NCBI GenBank assembly: GCA_900752195.1 | Contig: CAADUJ010000004.1 | Coordinates: 1-64,000 of the forward strand | Direction of reading: 5' to 3' | DNA from: an uncultured Negativicutes bacterium | Lineage (GTDB): Bacteria; Bacillota; Negativicutes; Veillonellales; Megasphaeraceae | Length of the DNA: 64,000 nt | Shown: one piece after another, positions 27,563 to 35,328 of the stretch | How positions within the stretch are numbered: position 1 is the first letter of the stretch | How the letters are laid out: each line of letters starts with the position of its first letter | The notes under the pieces: model-generated | Seen by the model: the letters and a program-made list of their open reading frames with translations, nothing else | Told to the model about the DNA's origin: nothing | Database searches by the model: none | Position numbers and translations under genes: made by a program

Positions 27563-28576
27563 TTAAATACCTATACCTGCCATATAAGCAGCCAGGTCAT
27601 TGATGCGGAGCGAGTAGCCCCATTCATTATCATACCAGGCAACAACTTTGATCATGTCACCTTCTACTATCTGCGTATCCAGAGCATCGACGATGGAGCT
27701 ATGAGGATCACTGATATAATCGGATGAAACTGTCGCATCTTCAGAATACGCTAAAATTCCCTTCAAAGGTCCTTCAGACCATTTTTTCAAGGCCGCGTTT
27801 ACTTCTTCTACTGTGACAGGTCGTTTTAGGATTGCAACTAAATCTGTCATGGACACATTAGGTGTAGGAACCCGCAATGCCATGCCTGTAAATTTTCCTT
27901 TCAATTCGGGAAGCACCAGGGCAACAGCCTTGGCAGCACCAGTAGACGTAGGAATGATAGACTGCGTAGCACAACGTGCACGACGCATATCCTTATGGAC
28001 ACCATCGACCAGCACCTGATCGTTTGTGTAAGCATGAACAGTCGTCATCATACCACGGACGATACCGAATTCACGGGACAGTACTTTGGCAACAGGGGCT
28101 AAGCAGTTCGTCGTACAAGAACCATTGGAGATAATATAATCCTTCTTAGGATCATAGGTTTCTTCATTGACCCCCATGACAATCGTCGTATCCGGATTTT
28201 TTCCCGGTGCCGAAATGATGACTCGTTTAGCACCACCAGCAAGGTGCTTTGAAGCCGATGGACGGTCCTTGAATTTGCCCGTCGATTCAACAACGATGTC
28301 AACCCCTAGCTTCTTCCAGGGAATATCCCCTGGGTCCGTATGGCTCGTCACCTTGATACGGTGACCATCGATGATTAGTGCATCTGTTTCAGAATCATAC
28401 GACACGTCATGATCCCAAGTTCCATGAACCGTATCAAATTTCAGCAAATCAGCCATGATAGGGCCTGTAGACCGATTATTGATGGCCGTCACTTCTATTT
28501 CCGGCTGAAGCAAAGATGTACGCAACGTGCACCGACCAATACGGCCAAATCCACTGATACCCACTTTTACTGACAT
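27563..28576 (-). CDS. gap: Glyceraldehyde-3-phosphate dehydrogenase, type I (second paralogue)
   Basis: A 337-residue GAPDH with all catalytic elements: KVGISGFGRIGR, catalytic Cys in SNGSCTTNCLAP, His in TVHAYTND, IIPTSTGAAKA, Arg in ALRVPTPN, and WYDNEWGYS. The adenine-ribose-binding position reads AINNRSTG, with Asn where the other two copies have Asp (INDxx). Loss of this Asp often goes with NADP acceptance, so a biosynthetic (GapB-like) role is possible; this is inference. It precedes cggR by 46 bases on the same strand. Confidence 0.96.
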   Translation of the reverse strand: MSVKVGISGFGRIGRCTLRTSLLQPEIEVTAINNRSTGPIMADLLKFDTVHGTWDHDVSYDSETDALIIDGHRIKVTSHTDPGDIPWKKLGVDIVVESTGKFKDRPSASKHLAGGAKRVIISAPGKNPDTTIVMGVNEETYDPKKDYIISNGSCTTNCLAPVAKVLSREFGIVRGMMTTVHAYTNDQVLVDGVHKDMRRARCATQSIIPTSTGAAKAVALVLPELKGKFTGMALRVPTPNVSMTDLVAILKRPVTVEEVNAALKKWSEGPLKGILAYSEDATVSSDYISDPHSSIVDALDTQIVEGDMIKVVAWYDNEWGYSLRINDLAAYMAGIGI

Positions 28577-28664
28577 TACGCAGTTCCTCCTTACAACATA
28601 GAATCCTTAGATTGCACTTAGTCTGCCATCGCTTCCCTGGAGACAGACCAAGCCCTTTATTATT

Positions 28665-28678
28665 CTGTACATGTACAG
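28665..28678. promoter_or_regulatory. Candidate operator of the gap-cggR operon
   Basis: A perfect 14-base palindrome, CTGTACATGTACAG, overlapping the end of the -10 and the predicted start of transcription. A dimeric regulator such as the downstream CggR could bind here, but the sequence is not the Bacillus CggR consensus. Confidence 0.5.
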
Positions 28679-28705
28679 TGTATACTCATAGTTCAATTTT
28701 GTAAA
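28677..28705 (-). promoter_or_regulatory. Promoter of the gap-cggR-gap-pgk-tpiA run
   Basis: -35 TTTACA (28700-28705) and -10 TACACT (28677-28682) with a 17-base spacer. The leader of about 95 bases can form a GTCTG/CAGAC hairpin before a strong AAGGAGG ribosome site. Confidence 0.6.
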
Positions 28706-28810
28706 CTATTAATTAAAAAGGTATGGCGAAAGAGGGATTTATATATGATTAAGCATACTCTATATCGTGTTGTGTATTCTAATAGTGCTACCTCCGTGAT
28801 GTATGATAGC

Positions 28811-30334
28811 TTATTCCGTATATAAACATGTACCCGTCATATCAGAAGGAATATCCATGCCAGCTAAGGTCAGCATCGTCGGTGCCACATCTGCTAATAT
28901 ACCATCATGAAGGGTGGCATGTATATGTTCATCACTAACGAGGATGCACGGTACAGGATTTGTCGTATGTGCGGTGTAAGGACTTCCAGTTTCCGGGTCA
29001 GCCATGCGTTCTGCATTGCCGTGATCTGCAATGATGATAAGTTGTCCATGGACGGTTTTTAAAGCTTCTACGATTTTTCCAATGCACAAATCCACCGTCT
29101 CTACAGCTTTTACAGCTGCCTCCAAGACACCTGTATGGCCTACCATATCAGCATTGGCAAAGTTAAGCATGATCATGTCATAGGTACCGGCTTGAATCCG
29201 ATCGATAACTTTTTCCGTCACTTCAGGCGCGCTCATTTCCGGCTTCAGATCATACGTCGCTACCTTAGGAGATGGTACGAGGATACGGTCTTCTCCGATA
29301 TTAGGCGTTTCTTCCCCACCGTTAAAGAAATACGTGACGTGAGCATATTTTTCTGTTTCCGCGATACGGAGCTGTGTTTTTCCAGCCTTGGCCAATACTT
29401 CCCCCAGTGTATCTGGAATACGTTCTTTATCATATACGACATGCGTAGGCAAATCATCTTCATAGCGCGTCATCGTCGCAAAGTATACATCTAATTTTTT
29501 AGGGCGTTTAAATCCGTCAAAATTCGGCATGACAAAAGCCGATGTAAGCTGGCGGGCCCGGTCAGGACGGAAGTTGAAAAAGATTACACTGTCGCCATCC
29601 TGTACGGGATGCTTATGAATAACCGTAGGTACAACGAATTCGTCAGATACGTCAGCGTTGTAGGACTGGGCAAGACAACTCTGGGCGTCTTCAGCAGTAT
29701 TTCCTTCGCTTAAGGCAACGGCTCGATAGGCTTTTTCCGTCCGGTCCCAGCGTTTATCGCGGTCCATGGCATAGTAACGGCCACTGATTGTCGCAATTTC
29801 ACCGACACCTACAGTCTTGCATTCCTCTTCTAACTCCTGCAAATATGCACCGGCACTACGAGGCAACACGTCACGGCCATCGAGGAAGGCATGGATATAT
29901 ACGTTCGTAAGGCCATACTGCCGTGCCATTTCGAGAAGGCCAAAGAGATGCTTTTCGCTGCTATGTACCCCACCGGGTGATACAAGACCTAAGAGATGTA
30001 ATGCAGAACCATGGGATTTAACGTTTTCCATAGCATGGACCAACGCTTTTTTCTTAAAAAAAGCACCGGTTTCAATGTCTTTTGTAATCTTTGTCAAGGA
30101 TTGGTACACGATGCGGCCAGCACCGATGTTGAGATGTCCTACTTCCGAATTGCCAATCTGTCCGTCTGGAAGGCCTACATCTTCGCCAGATGCCCCTAAG
30201 TGAGAATGGGGATACGTCTTCCACAGCTGTGGCAGAACTTTGAGATTTGCCTGGGCCACAGCATTATTTTCCTTATATTCACTGCAACCAAACCCATCCA
30301 TGATGATAAGCATAACGGGTTTCTTTTTACTCAT
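28811..30334 (-). CDS. gpmI: 2,3-bisphosphoglycerate-independent phosphoglycerate mutase
   Basis: Interconverts 3- and 2-phosphoglycerate with two Mn ions and a phosphoserine intermediate. It is 507 residues, typical length. The nucleophile serine is in QIGNSEVGHLNIGAGR, and metal ligands are in IMDGFG near the start, HAFLDGRDVLP, FANADMVGHTG and IADHGNAE. Its ribosome site AGGAGG comes directly after the U-run of the terminator that follows the upstream GAPDH gene. Confidence 0.97.
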   Translation of the reverse strand: MSKKKPVMLIIMDGFGCSEYKENNAVAQANLKVLPQLWKTYPHSHLGASGEDVGLPDGQIGNSEVGHLNIGAGRIVYQSLTKITKDIETGAFFKKKALVHAMENVKSHGSALHLLGLVSPGGVHSSEKHLFGLLEMARQYGLTNVYIHAFLDGRDVLPRSAGAYLQELEEECKTVGVGEIATISGRYYAMDRDKRWDRTEKAYRAVALSEGNTAEDAQSCLAQSYNADVSDEFVVPTVIHKHPVQDGDSVIFFNFRPDRARQLTSAFVMPNFDGFKRPKKLDVYFATMTRYEDDLPTHVVYDKERIPDTLGEVLAKAGKTQLRIAETEKYAHVTYFFNGGEETPNIGEDRILVPSPKVATYDLKPEMSAPEVTEKVIDRIQAGTYDMIMLNFANADMVGHTGVLEAAVKAVETVDLCIGKIVEALKTVHGQLIIIADHGNAERMADPETGSPYTAHTTNPVPCILVSDEHIHATLHDGILADVAPTMLTLAGMDIPSDMTGTCLYTE

Positions 30335-30346
30335 GCTTTTCCTCCT

Positions 30347-30381
30347 AAAAAAGAGGCAGGGATTTGCGCCATCCCTGCCTC
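30347..30381 (-). terminator. Terminator between gap (30454) and gpmI
   Basis: Perfect 11-base stem GAGGCAGGGAT/ATCCCTGCCTC, then TTTTTT on the minus strand that runs straight into the gpmI ribosome site (TTTTTTAGGAGG). gpmI expression may depend on read-through here. Confidence 0.85.
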
Positions 30382-30453
30382 GTACTAAAAATCAATAGCT
30401 ACCTCTATTTGTAACGTAGGCTAAGGCCCGACGAGAAAGAGCATCGCTACAAA

Positions 30454-31482
30454 TTAGTGTTTGCTGTTGTAGTCGTTCATGACAGCAATGAGATTCAGTA
30501 CTTTGTTGGAGTAACCGATTTCGTTGTCGTACCAGGAAACGACTTTTACGAATGTGTCTGTCAATGCGATACCTGCTTTTGCATCGAAAATAGATGTAAG
30601 GGTGCAGCCGAGGAAATCAGACGATACGACAGCTTCATCGGTGTAGCCGAGGATGCCTTTTAATTCGCCTTCAGAAGCTTTCTTCATAGCTGCGCAAATT
30701 TCATCATACGAAGCAGGTTTTTTCAAGTTGACTGTAAGGTCGACAACGGAAACGTCCAACGTCGGTACACGCATGGACATACCTGTCAATTTGCCATTGA
30801 GTTCCGGAATGACCTTGCCTACAGCTTTCGCAGCACCCGTAGAAGACGGAATGATGTTGCCAGCAGCTGCACGGCCACCGCGCCAATCCTTCATGGACGG
30901 ACCATCAACAGTCTTTTGTGTTGCCGTCGTGGAATGAACCGTCGTCATGAGACCATCTTCGATGCCGAAAGCATCATTCAAAACTTTCGCAATCGGAGCG
31001 AGGCAGTTCGTTGTGCACGAAGCGTTAGAAACGATTTTCTGACCTTTGTATATGTCTGTGTTGACACCGCATACGAACATATCCGCCTGACGACCATCAG
31101 CACCCTGCTTGGACGGAGCCGAGAGAACGACGTATTTCGCACCAGCCTTGAGGTGTTTTTCCGCAAGATCCATCGTGAGGAAACGGCCTGTCGATTCTAC
31201 CACATATTCAGCACCAACTTCATCCCATTTAAGGTTTTCCGGATCTTTTTCAGCAGTAACGCGAATTTTTTTGCCATTTACGATAAGCTGGCTGTTTTCT
31301 ACGTCTGCTTCGATAGTGCCATCGAAGTGGCCATGCATCGTATCATATTTGAGCATGTATGCCATGTAATCAACAGGGCAAAGGTCATTAATGCCTACAA
31401 TTTCGATGTCATCGCGAGTCTGAGCAGCACGGAAAACAAAACGACCAATACGACCGAAACCATTAATACCTACTTTAATCAT
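30454..31482 (-). CDS. gap: Glyceraldehyde-3-phosphate dehydrogenase, type I (third paralogue)
   Basis: A 342-residue GAPDH with catalytic Cys in SNASCTTNCLAP, His in TVHSTTATQK, IIPSSTGAAKA, Arg in SMRVPTLDVS and the end WYDNEIGYS. Asp in GINDLCPVDY points to NAD use. The S-loop sequence TQKTVDGPSMKDWRGGR and VRVTAEKDP-type region resemble the GapA type of proteobacteria and eukaryotes more than Bacillus GapA, suggesting a different origin from the other two copies. The ATG at 31482 follows AAAAGGAG. Own promoter and terminator; likely the main glycolytic enzyme. Confidence 0.97.
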   Translation of the reverse strand: MIKVGINGFGRIGRFVFRAAQTRDDIEIVGINDLCPVDYMAYMLKYDTMHGHFDGTIEADVENSQLIVNGKKIRVTAEKDPENLKWDEVGAEYVVESTGRFLTMDLAEKHLKAGAKYVVLSAPSKQGADGRQADMFVCGVNTDIYKGQKIVSNASCTTNCLAPIAKVLNDAFGIEDGLMTTVHSTTATQKTVDGPSMKDWRGGRAAAGNIIPSSTGAAKAVGKVIPELNGKLTGMSMRVPTLDVSVVDLTVNLKKPASYDEICAAMKKASEGELKGILGYTDEAVVSSDFLGCTLTSIFDAKAGIALTDTFVKVVSWYDNEIGYSNKVLNLIAVMNDYNSKH

Positions 31483-31572
31483 CGGGAACACTCCTTTTAG
31501 AAAATATAGAACATAGTTAAAAGACTAGGAATAACAAATTCACAACTATCGTGTATTCTTTCTTACACTCTA

Positions 31573-31601
31573 ACTATGCCACATTGGGAACATTTTTGCA
31601 A
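31573..31601 (-). promoter_or_regulatory. Candidate promoter of gap (30454)
   Basis: -35 TTGCAA (31596-31601) and -10 CATAGT (31573-31578), 17-base spacer. An imperfect inverted repeat TGGGACAT (31617-31624) / ATGTTCCCA (31585-31593) flanks the -35 and could be an operator; TGGGAC-N6-TGAC resembles a half-site of the Bacillus CggR operator. Confidence 0.45.
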
Positions 31602-31662
31602 TACCATGGTCAATTTATGTCCCATTTTTTTTTTACTATTCTTTAGGTTTCTTACATGCTCT

Positions 31663-32427
31663 TTACTGGAGATGGAAATACGCAGCCCCTAAGCCAATAT
31701 ATTCTTTAATGGCCAGGCACGAATCAGCCAAAATATAGGCTTGCGGCACAAAGGAAAAGAGCGTCAGTCGCTCTATTTCTGCCCGATAATCCGTCGGATA
31801 CGGCTGTACCTCCATGCCTTGCTGCGCAAAAAATTGGACCGCTCTTGGCATGTGGAACGCACTTGTCACTACGATAGGCTTTTTCCATTGGTTTGTCTGC
31901 ACAAGCTTTTTCGTAAAGGCTGCATTTTCCGCCGTATTCCGGCTCTTATCGTCAATGTAAATCTGATCTTCCCGCACGCCTAGCGAAAGAAGCATCCTCT
32001 TTTCTATCTGTGCTTCATTGGCATCGCCATCAAAGACAGCACCGCCGGACAAGATGATCGGCTTGTGAGAATATTCGTAAATACGGAGTGCTGCAAGAAA
32101 ACGGCTGGCTGCAGCAGACCCAATCTGGCCTTGGCCATCGAAATCAGGAACACCAGCACGGGATCCGCCCCCTAAAAGGACGATGACATCACCATTTATA
32201 TGTTCTTTCGTCGGTTGTTCATACGCTCTTTCCAACGGTACCAAAAGGAGATGACATACTGGTGCAATAGACAACGCATACAAGCCCAGTACCAATGCCA
32301 GCAAGCCATGACGCAGGCGCCATCGCGAGCGATATGCATAAAAGGTCATGAACGCCAGAAGAAGGACGATGCCGCCGATGGGCAACACCCACATATACAA
32401 CCATTTAATGAATACGAGCACTAACAA
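31663..32427 (-). CDS. YdcF-like (DUF218/ElyC family) membrane protein
   Basis: A 254-residue protein with two hydrophobic N-terminal segments (about residues 2-32 and 38-60) and then a DUF218 domain: VIVLLGGGSR, LSGGAVFDGDANEA, SRNTAENA and VTSAFHMPRA. The family includes ElyC and SanA, linked to envelope or undecaprenyl-phosphate metabolism, but the exact reaction is not established. Its start overlaps the end of the preceding gene by seven bases. Confidence 0.88.
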   Translation of the reverse strand: MLVLVFIKWLYMWVLPIGGIVLLLAFMTFYAYRSRWRLRHGLLALVLGLYALSIAPVCHLLLVPLERAYEQPTKEHINGDVIVLLGGGSRAGVPDFDGQGQIGSAAASRFLAALRIYEYSHKPIILSGGAVFDGDANEAQIEKRMLLSLGVREDQIYIDDKSRNTAENAAFTKKLVQTNQWKKPIVVTSAFHMPRAVQFFAQQGMEVQPYPTDYRAEIERLTLFSFVPQAYILADSCLAIKEYIGLGAAYFHLQ

Positions 32428-33035
32428 GACACCTTCTTAGATTGATCAAATAAAATAATACCGCCTTTTCGGCGGTATCCTGTGTGCCATAATTCTTCCA
32501 ATGAAAACCATCGGAAAGAGCCATAGGAAACGAGTTTCACCATGACTGTATCGCTATACTCCATGTATCCTGCCAACCAGAACCAATGCCAGACATAATC
32601 GGCAAGATTGGGATTGGTATGGCGAAGATTCAAATACGGCACCGGATATCCTTTATCAATTTCGTCTATAATGGCTTGCCCCAATTCTTCTAATGAACAG
32701 GTACTGTACAATCCTTTCATGGTAAGAGAGGTTTCACCACAATCAGAAAGGTAGCGTGCATAGCCATCCATCCACAGTTCGAGCGTGTCAATGCCACCAT
32801 ATCGTGGCCGTAAATAGGGCTTCATGATCTGTGAAAAATTAATATAATCGTGTACCGTCAAGTGATGGACGTCATAAGGATACAGATTCCGTTTGTTCTT
32901 GTACAAAGCAAGATGTATACTTACATCACAAGCCGTAACGGCGCCACATCCACCGATATTCATCCAACGATCTGTAAAGAGCTCCTGATTATATCCATAA
33001 TACGTTCCTACCTGAAAAGACGGTAATTCTTTCAT
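32421..33035 (-). CDS. Peptidase C39-like (papain-fold) hypothetical protein
   Basis: A 204-residue protein I cannot place with certainty. NIGGCGAVTACDVSIHLALY resembles the Cys-containing helix of C39-like proteases, and HWFWLAGYMEYSD resembles their His strand. Both halves sit at the right distance for a papain-like Cys-His pair (Cys about residue 30, His about residue 150). No signal peptide is seen, so it is presumably cytoplasmic. The ATG at 33035 follows AAGGTG; it is coupled to the YdcF-like gene by a seven-base overlap. Confidence 0.75.
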   Translation of the reverse strand: MKELPSFQVGTYYGYNQELFTDRWMNIGGCGAVTACDVSIHLALYKNKRNLYPYDVHHLTVHDYINFSQIMKPYLRPRYGGIDTLELWMDGYARYLSDCGETSLTMKGLYSTCSLEELGQAIIDEIDKGYPVPYLNLRHTNPNLADYVWHWFWLAGYMEYSDTVMVKLVSYGSFRWFSLEELWHTGYRRKGGIILFDQSKKVSC

Positions 33036-33074
33036 GACTATCACCTTAATTATCCAAAAATATCTTGTTGCTTT

Positions 33075-33083
33075 ATTATACCA
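33075..33083 (-). promoter_or_regulatory. Extended -10 promoter of the C39-like/YdcF-like genes
   Basis: The minus strand reads TGGTATAAT, about 35 bases before the coding start. No clear -35. Confidence 0.5.
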
Positions 33084-33180
33084 TATAATGTGTACAAAAG
33101 TAGGGTTCTTTTCGTATCATTCATATAAATTACGTATGTGAAACTACGCTAAACGACCGACCATTACCACGTCCTTTCAA

Positions 33181-33209
33181 TTGACATATGCCATCTCCTA
33201 TAGTAAACT
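33181..33209 (+). promoter_or_regulatory. Promoter of ssrA
   Basis: -35 TTGACA (33181-33186) and -10 TAAACT (33204-33209), 17-base spacer, about 20 bases before the mature 5' end, leaving a short leader for RNase P to remove. Confidence 0.75.
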
Positions 33210-33236
33210 GTACTATACAAGTGATATACCTTTCAT

Positions 33237-33588
33237 GGGGATGTAAAGGTTTCGACGTGGATGGTTGTATCATGAATAGCGAGCCGGGGTTTCATCTGCC
33301 CGTAAATCGGTGAACCTTTTAAATTAAACGCAAAAGAACAGAATTTTGCTTTAGCTGCCTAATCGCAGCTAACGTCTCTTGTTGCTACTCCTGCGGGCAG
33401 CTCGTAGACGTCACTTAGCGGGATACCTATGAATCGTGCCTGGCGATTCACACGGGAAACACACAGGCTGGAGCCAGTCTAGTTTGTCCTTGTACGAAAA
33501 CTGCTCGAGATCCTAACAAGGCCTGCGCTCGGAGAAGTTCATGGGGCAGCATTTACGGACAGGAGTTCGACTCTCCTCATCTCCACCA
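33237..33588 (+). ncRNA. ssrA: tmRNA (transfer-messenger RNA)
   Basis: Rescues stalled ribosomes and tags the nascent peptide. The tRNA-like ends are GGGGATG and CATCTCC-ACCA (one G-T pair), with the T-arm GACAGGAGTTCGACTCTCCT and encoded CCA. The tag frame at 33330-33362 encodes AKEQNFALAA and then TAA. Several pseudoknot-type complementary stretches lie between. The total of 352 bases is normal. Transcribed from its own promoter and terminator, opposite to its left neighbours. Confidence 0.97.
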
Positions 33589-33599
33589 CTTATAAAAGA

Positions 33600-33628
33600 A
33601 CTGTCGCAACATGCGGCAGTCTTTTTTT
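33600..33628 (+). terminator. Terminator of ssrA
   Basis: Stem ACTGTCGC/GCGGCAGT with a five-base loop, then C and seven T residues on the plus strand. Confidence 0.88.
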
Positions 33629-33890
33629 ATATACACGATTGCGCTCCTCCATCAGCTTGTAAAAAAATTTTGCTAACATCCGAGCATACCATAACTTATA
33701 TGAGCAAAAAGAATATAAATCGTCGTTAATAATGTATTTTTTTCATAGAACTTTATTTTTTTTAAGTACTCATGTAATCCGAGCTGTCTGCTACTTAAAA
33801 ATTTAATAATGCACTTCATTTTTCCTAAATAATAATCATGTACTCGTTTTTATTTATTACTTTTAAACGATTTTTACAAAATATTCATCT

Positions 33891-33919
33891 TTGCAATATG
33901 GTACAAAGAGTTTTATAAT
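33891..33919 (+). promoter_or_regulatory. Promoter of the aminotransferase gene
   Basis: -35 TTGCAA (33891-33896) and consensus -10 TATAAT (33914-33919), 17-base spacer, 76 bases before the start codon. The remainder of 33629-33890 is AT-rich and I see nothing in it. Confidence 0.7.
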
Positions 33920-33995
33920 GAAATTAAAGAATGATAGCTATTCACTTATAACATCATTAATCGTTTCGAGATACTAAAAGAAGAGGTGTATTACG

Positions 33996-35192
33996 ATGAA
34001 ATTTTCAAAACGAGTACAAAGTCTGACAACATCACCAATTCGCAAACTCAGTCCTTACGCAGCAGCTGCTGAAAAAAAAGGAAAAAAAATTTATCATTTA
34101 AATATTGGACAGCCTGATATTGCAACGCCATCCAACTTCATGGAAGAAATCAAGAAATTCGACGGAAAAGTCATTTCTTATGGTCCTTCCCAAGGGGATC
34201 CGAAACTCATCAAAGCCATTGCCGATTATTATAAGAGCTGGGGCATGGAGTATCCGGAATCAGGTATTTATATTACAAATGGCGGTAGCGAAGCTATTCA
34301 GCTCTCCATCACGTGCTTATGTGATCCCGGCGATGAAATCCTCGTCTTCGAACCATTCTATGCCAATTATTCTACCTTCATCAATTGGCTAAACGCGACG
34401 GTAAAAGCCGTACCGACAACAGCAGAAAATGGCTATCGCCTACCGCCTATAGAAGAAGTAAAAAAATACATCAGCCCTAAGACAAAAGGTATTATCGTCA
34501 CAAATCCAGGGAACCCGACCGGTGTGATTTACACCAAAGAAGAAATGGATATGATTGCTGCGTTAGCTAAGAAGTACGATTTAACGATCATAGCGGATGA
34601 AGTATATCGTGAATTCGTCTATGACGGCAATTACACGAGTTTCGGTACATATGAAGATATAGCAGATAACGTCATCATTATCGATTCCGTATCAAAACGT
34701 TATAGCGCTTGTGGTGCGCGTATCGGTTGTATCGTCACGAAGAACAGTGCCATCAGCAAAGAATTAGATAAACTGTGTCAAGCCCGTCTCTGCACACCAC
34801 AAATTGAACAAATTGGTGCAAAAGCATTATACGATACGCCAAAATCGTATCTGGACGAAGTAAATAAAGAATATAAACATCGTCGTGATACCATCGCTGC
34901 CGGACTTGCTAAAATTCCGGGCCTACTTTCCTCTCAGCCGAAAGGCGCTTTCTATGTCATGGTAAAATTGCCCGTCGACGATGCTGAAAAATTTGCCATT
35001 TGGATGCTTCAGGATTTTGATGACAATGGTGAAACTGTCATGATTGCACCGGGCAACGGTTTCTATGCAACGCCTGGCAAAGGGATTGACGAAGCGCGTT
35101 TAGCCTATGTACTCAATGCCAAAGATCTGGAACGAGCCATCGAATTGCTCGGCAAAGCACTGAAAGCATATCCTGGATATACCTTAAAATAA
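33996..35192 (+). CDS. Pyridoxal-phosphate aminotransferase, class I (aspartate/aromatic type)
   Basis: A 398-residue fold-type I aminotransferase. Motifs: NIGQPDIATP near the start (substrate loop), TNGGSEAIQLS (phosphate-binding), NPGNPTGVIYT, DEVYREFVYDG with the cofactor-binding Asp and Tyr, and SVSKRYSACGARIG with the Schiff-base Lys and phosphate Arg. The substrate is likely aspartate, alanine or aromatic amino acids; the sequence does not decide. AGAGGTG lies upstream of the ATG. Monocistronic on the plus strand. Confidence 0.93.
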   Translation: MKFSKRVQSLTTSPIRKLSPYAAAAEKKGKKIYHLNIGQPDIATPSNFMEEIKKFDGKVISYGPSQGDPKLIKAIADYYKSWGMEYPESGIYITNGGSEAIQLSITCLCDPGDEILVFEPFYANYSTFINWLNATVKAVPTTAENGYRLPPIEEVKKYISPKTKGIIVTNPGNPTGVIYTKEEMDMIAALAKKYDLTIIADEVYREFVYDGNYTSFGTYEDIADNVIIIDSVSKRYSACGARIGCIVTKNSAISKELDKLCQARLCTPQIEQIGAKALYDTPKSYLDEVNKEYKHRRDTIAAGLAKIPGLLSSQPKGAFYVMVKLPVDDAEKFAIWMLQDFDDNGETVMIAPGNGFYATPGKGIDEARLAYVLNAKDLERAIELLGKALKAYPGYTLK

Positions 35193-35247
35193 TCCGTTCA
35201 CTCTCGTCGTTAGATATTCTATAAAAAGATAAATAGATTGGACAAAG

Positions 35248-35296
35248 AAAAACTCCCTTCTTTGCGGAATCAAGAACCTGTAAAGAAGGGAGTTTT
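35248..35296. terminator. Shared terminator of the aminotransferase and P-type ATPase genes
   Basis: AAAACTCCCTTCTTT pairs perfectly with AAAGAAGGGAGTTTT. The T-run is better on the minus strand (ATPase operon), but the hairpin can serve both converging genes. Confidence 0.85.
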
Positions 35297-35328
35297 GGCA
35301 ATGCTACCGATAATTTATAGGAGATATG

